Shown in pieces: positions 5,883 through 5,902 of a DNA stretch of 5,902 nt; within the stretch, counting starts at the first letter, position 1, and each line of letters begins with the position of its first letter. The stretch lies in NCBI GenBank assembly GCA_009839535.1, contig VXPN01000418.1:1-5902 (forward strand), in the 5' to 3' direction. Both the position numbers and the translations under genes were made by a program. The notes beneath the pieces were generated by a model. The model did not search any database. It was given only the letters and a program-made list of their open reading frames with translations, and was not told the DNA's origin. The stretch is from Boseongicola sp. SB0662_bin_57 (lineage in GTDB: Bacteria; Pseudomonadota; Alphaproteobacteria; Rhodobacterales; Rhodobacteraceae).

Positions 5883-5902
5883 GCGCGGACCCGCGCACGC
5901 TT

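Overview
This GC-rich window most likely comes from an alphaproteobacterium. The strongest evidence is a glutathione S-transferase-fold protein that closely resembles FzlA, the alphaproteobacterial FtsZ-binding division factor. It lies directly upstream of a queG whose active-site stretch (GWQGKHTNLL) has the form I associate with this class. The genus cannot be judged from the window.

Layout, left to right. (1) Bases 1-482 (+) hold the 3' part of ilvE, the branched-chain amino acid aminotransferase. (2) Bases 483-1853 are a small accessory scar on the + strand. It holds a DUF6088/AbiEi-type protein (626-1132) without a recognisable N-terminal winged helix or a partner toxin. It also holds the collapsed remains of an AAA+ ATPase of the DUF4143 family (1429-1853): the first ~20 codons are joined out of frame to the C-terminal nuclease-like domain, and the ATPase core is gone. 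Just before this remnant is a dense run of inverted repeats (1341-1430), the last ending on its start codon. (3) Bases 1854-2260 contain no gene I can support. (4) Bases 2261-4045 (-) carry fzlA then queG, co-directional and 48 bp apart. (5) Bases 4046-4511 contain no convincing gene. (6) Bases 4512-5600 (-) encode a surface-type lipoprotein: a signal peptide with an LSGC lipobox, a long Pro/Gln-rich stalk and a C-terminal domain resembling the TbpB/factor-H-binding-protein beta-barrel. (7) Upstream of it lies a perfect heptanucleotide tandem repeat (7 full copies plus 5 bases, 5800-5853), directly downstream of a plausible promoter reading toward the lipoprotein gene.

The housekeeping genes (ilvE, queG, fzlA) serve amino acid metabolism, tRNA queuosine modification and division. 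The space between ilvE and queG appears to have received toxin-antitoxin or ATPase-type mobile genes that then decayed. The most interesting live candidate is the lipoprotein with its repeat tract. Slippage there could change expression or, because the tract is open in all frames, switch the reading frame that enters the gene. I found no RNA gene, CRISPR array or complete mobile element.
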